Source: Proteiniphilum sp. (GTDB taxonomy: Bacteria; Bacteroidota; Bacteroidia; Bacteroidales; Dysgonomonadaceae). From it: DNA of 16,392 nucleotides. A program made the position numbers and the translations under genes. Below the pieces are notes generated by a model that was not told the origin of the DNA, searched no databases, and was given only the letters and a program-made list of their open reading frames with translations. The stretch covers positions 1 through 16,392 of the forward strand of contig JAENWZ010000019.1 of NCBI GenBank assembly GCA_016649795.1. The letters run 5' to 3'. Numbering within the stretch: the first letter of the stretch is position 1; each line of letters begins with the position of its first letter. Shown here one piece after another: positions 13,639 to 16,392 of the stretch.

Positions 13639-15026
13639 AAATTACTGAAGATCAATTCCAGTTTTAGATTCCCCTCCCTTTTGTCGAGCATGGCTGCAGT
13701 AGGCCACATCTGGTTGTATATATCCGTTGGAGTCTGACTTCCGGAAGAGTAGTAGCTTTGCTGTACTGTTGTGAATGTCACATCCACAGGAATCAGATAA
13801 TAGACCAGATCAAAAGGCACTCCATCTGACTCTTCATTGTAATGATTAATCATCGTGGAGATGTTGTTGAAATTATAGGAATAGGTGGTGGGGTTAAACT
13901 CTGCAGAGAGGAAGCTGGTGATATTGTCGTGCATTTTTTTCTGTTCAAAAAAACCGGCCAGTGAATCTCTGTTCACCAACAGGAGATAATCGGGCGGACT
14001 TAACTTAACCATTGGGTTCTCAATGGCATCCGGCATGGCATATATTGTAAAGTTCGCCAGATTCAATGCCTGCGATTTCAACTTGTCGTAAATTTGAGAA
14101 AGAGGGAATGTGATTTCCGTATTGACTCCGGCGGGACTTTTTACATAGGTGTGCATCGCGCTTTCTCCCAGCAACTGATCGTTGTTATTGCTGATATGGT
14201 TTATTTGCGTTACCTCCGGGGTAATGAAGAGGCGCATCGCACTATTACGGATTGTATCCTGCCCGGTGGATGAACCCTTTTCGTCAAGGTAATGATAATG
14301 CACATAAAGTGAAGTGAAGCTGACATTGAGCATCGTACTGTTTCCGAAACTGGTAGTAAAATACAATCCCGGGAAAAACTCCCTGAAGGAATCTGCATCC
14401 ACCATCTTCCCATGACCTGCCTTGTTGTACTCGTTGAGGAATTTCTCACCGATCTCTTTAGGCAGTTTCACATTGATGTCGTAAACTTTATATGATTGCG
14501 TACTATATCCCGATGTGTATGATTCGGTCCGGTAAGTGGAGTTTTTGCCTGTAAAAACCTGTCTGCCCAATGGTGCGGACATCTCAGCATATTCTTCGGG
14601 GTCATTGTGCGTGTAGTTACTCACACTTTGCAATGATTTTGTAACCTCATAAACAGAGAGCTCCATCGGTGCCAGTGAGTCGCCCATCATCATGGAGTAG
14701 GATACAACCACGTTCACCGAGTCGATATCAGCTCCTGCCTCAAAACCTGTTCCCTCGGGGAAATAAAACTCACCGAGATAATCTGATTTGACAGATCCGA
14801 AAACGGGATCGATGTATTCCCCCAGTACGGGATATTTCGTTTTGGCAAACATGGAATCTACACGGACAGTGCGTGCTTGCATGTGCAGTGTGTCGATACC
14901 TACTTCCAGCCGGTCCTTATCGGGCTGAACGGTGAATCCGACCTGATCGAGTGTATCGTTACAGGATAGTGTGAGTATAGCGACAAAGGTTACGATTAGC
15001 GCTTTGTATATGGATGTGAGCTTCAT
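13635..15026 (-). CDS. DUF4270 family lipoprotein
   Basis: A 463-residue predicted lipoprotein of the DUF4270 family, a Bacteroidota family of unknown function. The preferred ATG at 15026 gives MKLTSIYKAL then a hydrophobic stretch to LTLSC (residues 18-22), a signal peptidase II-type cleavage site with an imperfect lipobox (T at -3). The longer frame from 15080 would place a non-signal sequence in front. After Cys22 comes NDTLDQVGFTVQPDKD, then a long region of alternating short strands rich in Ser, Thr, Tyr and Asp, consistent with a beta-rich secreted domain. Location is likely an outer-membrane lipoprotein; surface exposure is uncertain. It lies 146 bp downstream of the glycogen-synthase-like gene and shares its orientation. 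DUF4270 was recognised from sequence character and context, not from a search. Confidence 0.8.
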   Translation of the reverse strand: MKLTSIYKALIVTFVAILTLSCNDTLDQVGFTVQPDKDRLEVGIDTLHMQARTVRVDSMFAKTKYPVLGEYIDPVFGSVKSDYLGEFYFPEGTGFEAGADIDSVNVVVSYSMMMGDSLAPMELSVYEVTKSLQSVSNYTHNDPEEYAEMSAPLGRQVFTGKNSTYRTESYTSGYSTQSYKVYDINVKLPKEIGEKFLNEYNKAGHGKMVDADSFREFFPGLYFTTSFGNSTMLNVSFTSLYVHYHYLDEKGSSTGQDTIRNSAMRLFITPEVTQINHISNNNDQLLGESAMHTYVKSPAGVNTEITFPLSQIYDKLKSQALNLANFTIYAMPDAIENPMVKLSPPDYLLLVNRDSLAGFFEQKKMHDNITSFLSAEFNPTTYSYNFNNISTMINHYNEESDGVPFDLVYYLIPVDVTFTTVQQSYYSSGSQTPTDIYNQMWPTAAMLDKREGNLKLELIFSNF

Positions 15027-15055
15027 TCGTTTCAAAAAATTTGTTTTTAACCGCG

Positions 15056-15063
15056 CAAATATC
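15056..15063 (-). promoter_or_regulatory. Weak candidate promoter for DUF4270 gene, GATATTTG
   Basis: The minus strand reads GATATTTG followed by C, one mismatch from TAnnTTTG, 29 bp upstream of the ATG at 15026. A TTTGAC occurs upstream but closer than usual (about 14 bp spacing). It may allow separate expression from the upstream gene. Weak. Confidence 0.3.
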
Positions 15064-15172
15064 CAAAAAAAAATTGTCAAATAAAAGCTGATGAATTGCT
15101 TTCTCTATTTTTTTAAAGATATTTGTGTATAGCAGATTAAAAAAAGCCGGTTAGTTAAGGATTTTAAGTGAA

Positions 15173-15991
15173 TCAGGCATCTAATTTCTCGTAGAATGCA
15201 TTGATCTCTTCCACGTTTTGGTCGAAATCGGCATTGTGTGGCAGAAACGGCACATTTTTTTCCTGCAGGTATTTCGTCAATGCAGGATCAATCGTTTCAC
15301 TTCCCTGAATAATGCCGTCAGAGTTATCAATAGCCAGCTTCATCAGGTTCTGATAATCCATTGTGCCCCGTTGTTTTATTGTTTCAATTTCCGGATCTCC
15401 TATACCGTCAAAACGGAGCTTGTCGGCGAAGCCGTTATTCAGTGGCTTGTCGAAATTTTCATCATAGAGTGAGCTGACCACTATGGCGTTTTTGAAACAG
15501 GGGTCATCGGCATATCCCTTCTTGATATAGAGAGGTGCCAGCGCGCTGAACCATCCGTGACAGTGAATCACATCAGGTACCCAGCGAAGCTTCTTGATGG
15601 TTTCCATTACACCGCGAACGAAGAAGATACTTCGTTCATCATTGTCTTCATACTCCTCCCCCTTTTTATCAACAAGCGTTTCTCTGTTTTGGAAATAATC
15701 CTCATTGTCTATAAAATAGACCTGCATCCGTGCCGCTTGAATGGAGGCAACTTTGATGATGAGCGAATGATCGGAGTCATCGATGATGAGGTTCATGCCG
15801 GAGAGACGAATTACTTCGTGAAGCTGATTGCGGCGTTCGTTGATGTTGCCGTATTTAGGCATGAAAGCGCGTATCTCTTTTCCTTTTTCCTGTATGGCCT
15901 GAGGTAAAAAACGGGAGGTATTGGAAATGGTTGTTTCATCGAGATAAGGAAAAATTTCCTGCGTAATGTATAATATTTTTTTCTGCGACAT
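15173..15991 (-). CDS. Glycogen/starch-synthase-like protein, N-terminal domain only
   Basis: A 272-residue protein resembling only the N-terminal (acceptor-side) half of GT5 glycogen/starch synthases (PF08323). ILYITQEIFPYL (6-17) and FLPQAIQEKGKEIRAFMPKYG (28-48) follow the GT5 N-terminus closely, and PDVIHCHGWFSALAPLYI (139-156) matches the HxHDW block. However, the KTGGL loop that binds ADP-glucose is replaced by DETTI (18-22), HDW has become HGW, and the C-terminal nucleotide-sugar domain is absent (full enzymes are about 480 residues). Databases often label such genes glycogen synthase, but catalysis is doubtful. The longer frame from 16039 starts upstream of the promoter box, so the ATG at 15991 is used. 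It is divergent from panC and followed by the DUF4270 gene. Confidence 0.8.
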   Translation of the reverse strand: MSQKKILYITQEIFPYLDETTISNTSRFLPQAIQEKGKEIRAFMPKYGNINERRNQLHEVIRLSGMNLIIDDSDHSLIIKVASIQAARMQVYFIDNEDYFQNRETLVDKKGEEYEDNDERSIFFVRGVMETIKKLRWVPDVIHCHGWFSALAPLYIKKGYADDPCFKNAIVVSSLYDENFDKPLNNGFADKLRFDGIGDPEIETIKQRGTMDYQNLMKLAIDNSDGIIQGSETIDPALTKYLQEKNVPFLPHNADFDQNVEEINAFYEKLDA

Positions 15992-16016
15992 GAAGCTAAT
16001 TATCTTAAATTGAGAA

Positions 16017-16050
16017 CAAAGATAATAAAAAAAATCCACATAACTACAAA
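16017..16050 (-). promoter_or_regulatory. Putative promoter of glgA-like gene, TTTG ... TATCTTTG
   Basis: The minus strand has TATCTTTG (16017-16024), an exact -7 consensus, and a TTTG at 16047-16050 as a possible -33 element with a 22-bp spacer. The -7 box ends 25 bp before the ATG at 15991, so the transcript leader would be about 18-20 nt. Confidence 0.6.
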
Positions 16051-16170
16051 ATAAAACGCCATCTATTTTGCAACAAGCAGTATAGCAGGTTTATAGCTAT
16101 TGGGTGCGTAGATATATGCCTCTACATTATTAAAAATGAGCGTCAAATACCCATAAATCTCATTTCGATT

Positions 16171-16183
16171 CGCAATTATTGCG
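16171..16183. promoter_or_regulatory. Palindrome CGCAAT-T-ATTGCG, operator-like
   Basis: Perfect 6-bp arms around one central base, in the middle of the divergent region. It could be a binding site for a dimeric regulator of panC and/or the glycogen-synthase-like gene. Functional role is inference only. Confidence 0.3.
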
Positions 16184-16202
16184 CTACTGATTGTAATGTT
16201 TT

Positions 16203-16213
16203 AACGGGCCGTT
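16203..16213. promoter_or_regulatory. Palindrome AACGG-G-CCGTT
   Basis: Perfect 5-bp arms around one central base, whose centre is 31 bp from that of the palindrome at 16171-16183. It lies about 47 bp upstream of the weak panC -7 box. It might be an operator or an incidental repeat. Confidence 0.25.
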
Positions 16214-16259
16214 TCAGTGAAATAATGCTAATAATTTTCTCTATGTGGCAAATATTTTG

Positions 16260-16267
16260 TTGCTTTG
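16260..16267 (+). promoter_or_regulatory. Weak candidate panC promoter, TTGCTTTG
   Basis: TTGCTTTG is one mismatch from TAnnTTTG and ends 17 bp before the panC ATG, the distance seen at other genes in this window. An overlapping TATTTTG at 16253-16259 is an alternative. No -33 element was found. Confidence 0.35.
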
Positions 16268-16284
16268 TAGACTAAAAAAAAATT

Positions 16285-16392
16285 ATGGAGATCGTACGTA
16301 CCGCATCCGGTCTGGATGAAATGCTGCAGCGTTTTCGCCTCAGGGGAAAAACGATAGGTTTTGTTCCTACCATGGGTGCTCTCCATGAGGGG
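16285..16392 (+). CDS. panC: Pantothenate synthetase, N-terminal fragment cut by window end
   Basis: The first 36 codons of pantoate-beta-alanine ligase, the cytoplasmic enzyme that joins pantoate and beta-alanine with ATP to make pantothenate, the coenzyme A precursor. The N-terminus has the usual variable lead (MEIVRTASGLDEMLQ) followed by IGFVPTMGALHEG (residues 24-36), the ATP-binding signature characteristic of PanC, just before its conserved His. The gene runs past the window edge, so length and downstream neighbours cannot be seen; panD often follows in Bacteroidota. The ATG at 16285 is the first in frame and is preceded by an A-rich stretch. Confidence 0.93.
   Translation, partial: MEIVRTASGLDEMLQRFRLRGKTIGFVPTMGALHEG

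Larger units (their letters stand above)
15992..16284. other. Divergent intergenic region between glgA-like gene and panC
   Basis: This 293-bp AT-rich stretch contains no ORF I would support. It holds the promoter box of the glycogen-synthase-like gene at its left end, a weak panC promoter at its right end, and between them two short palindromes described separately. No RNA gene or riboswitch was recognised. Confidence 0.7.

Noticed and set aside
15110..15172. Possible terminator after the glgA-like gene (minus-strand CCGGC followed by a T-run)
   Set aside because: A T-run is present, but no GC-rich stem longer than about 4 bp could be formed before it.
15173..15991. Calling this gene a functional glycogen synthase glgA
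   Set aside because: KTGGL loop and the C-terminal catalytic domain are missing, so the enzyme name is not justified.
16108..16125. GTAGA ... TCTAC inverted repeat in the panC upstream region
   Set aside because: Five-base arms with an 8-nt loop are expected by chance in a region of this size; unlike the two odd palindromes nearby, it has no near-continuous symmetry.
1..16392. Mobile element, CRISPR array, tRNA or rRNA gene
   Set aside because: No transposase or integrase motif, no regular spaced repeats, no cloverleaf or conserved rRNA sequence was found on reading both strands.

Overview
The window looks like chromosomal DNA of a member of the Bacteroidota, most likely order Bacteroidales. 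Three things point there: (1) nearly every transcription-unit head carries a TAnnTTTG element, the Bacteroidota sigma-ABfr -7 box, instead of -10/-35 and Shine-Dalgarno signals; (2) the neighbourhoods dapB-lepB-WbqC and panC / glycogen-synthase-like / DUF4270 are ones I associate from memory with this phylum; (3) the signal peptidase is the long form with a large insertion. Genus cannot be fixed by eye. No tRNA, rRNA, CRISPR array, insertion sequence or prophage gene was seen.

Layout. Bases 1-6000 read on the minus strand. From upstream to downstream they hold an NAD(P)-dependent epimerase/dehydratase; the operon dapB (lysine/diaminopimelate synthesis), lepB (signal peptidase I) and a WbqC-family gene; then gltX (glutamyl-tRNA synthetase) followed 11 bp later by a Stealth-type sugar-phosphate transferase cut by the window edge. 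At about 6.0-6.1 kb a divergent promoter region separates the epimerase from rnr (RNase R, plus strand). rnr runs tail-to-tail into a minus-strand operon of flippase, FkbM methyltransferase and GT2 glycosyltransferase, a small surface-polysaccharide module with overlapping cistrons. Divergent from that operon are queG (epoxyqueuosine reductase) and ruvB (Holliday-junction helicase) on the plus strand. ruvB meets, tail-to-tail, a minus-strand DUF4270 lipoprotein gene preceded by a short glycogen-synthase-like gene. Last comes the start of panC (pantothenate synthetase), divergent from the glycogen-synthase-like gene across a 293-bp intergenic region with two short palindromes.

Biology. Most genes are housekeeping: tRNA charging and modification, RNA decay, recombination, DAP and pantothenate synthesis, protein export. 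Interspersed are genes for cell-surface glycans (Stealth, WbqC, epimerase, flippase/FkbM/GT2). The most unusual gene is the glycogen-synthase-like one. It encodes only the N-terminal half of a GT5 enzyme and has lost the KTGG substrate-binding loop, so it is probably not a working glycogen synthase. Its partner is a large lipoprotein of unknown function.

Several starts were moved downstream of the longest possible ORF because the longer forms begin at TTG or lie upstream of the promoter box: WbqC to 2633, epimerase to 5993, rnr to 6123, flippase to 11505, DUF4270 to 15026, glycogen-synthase-like to 15991.
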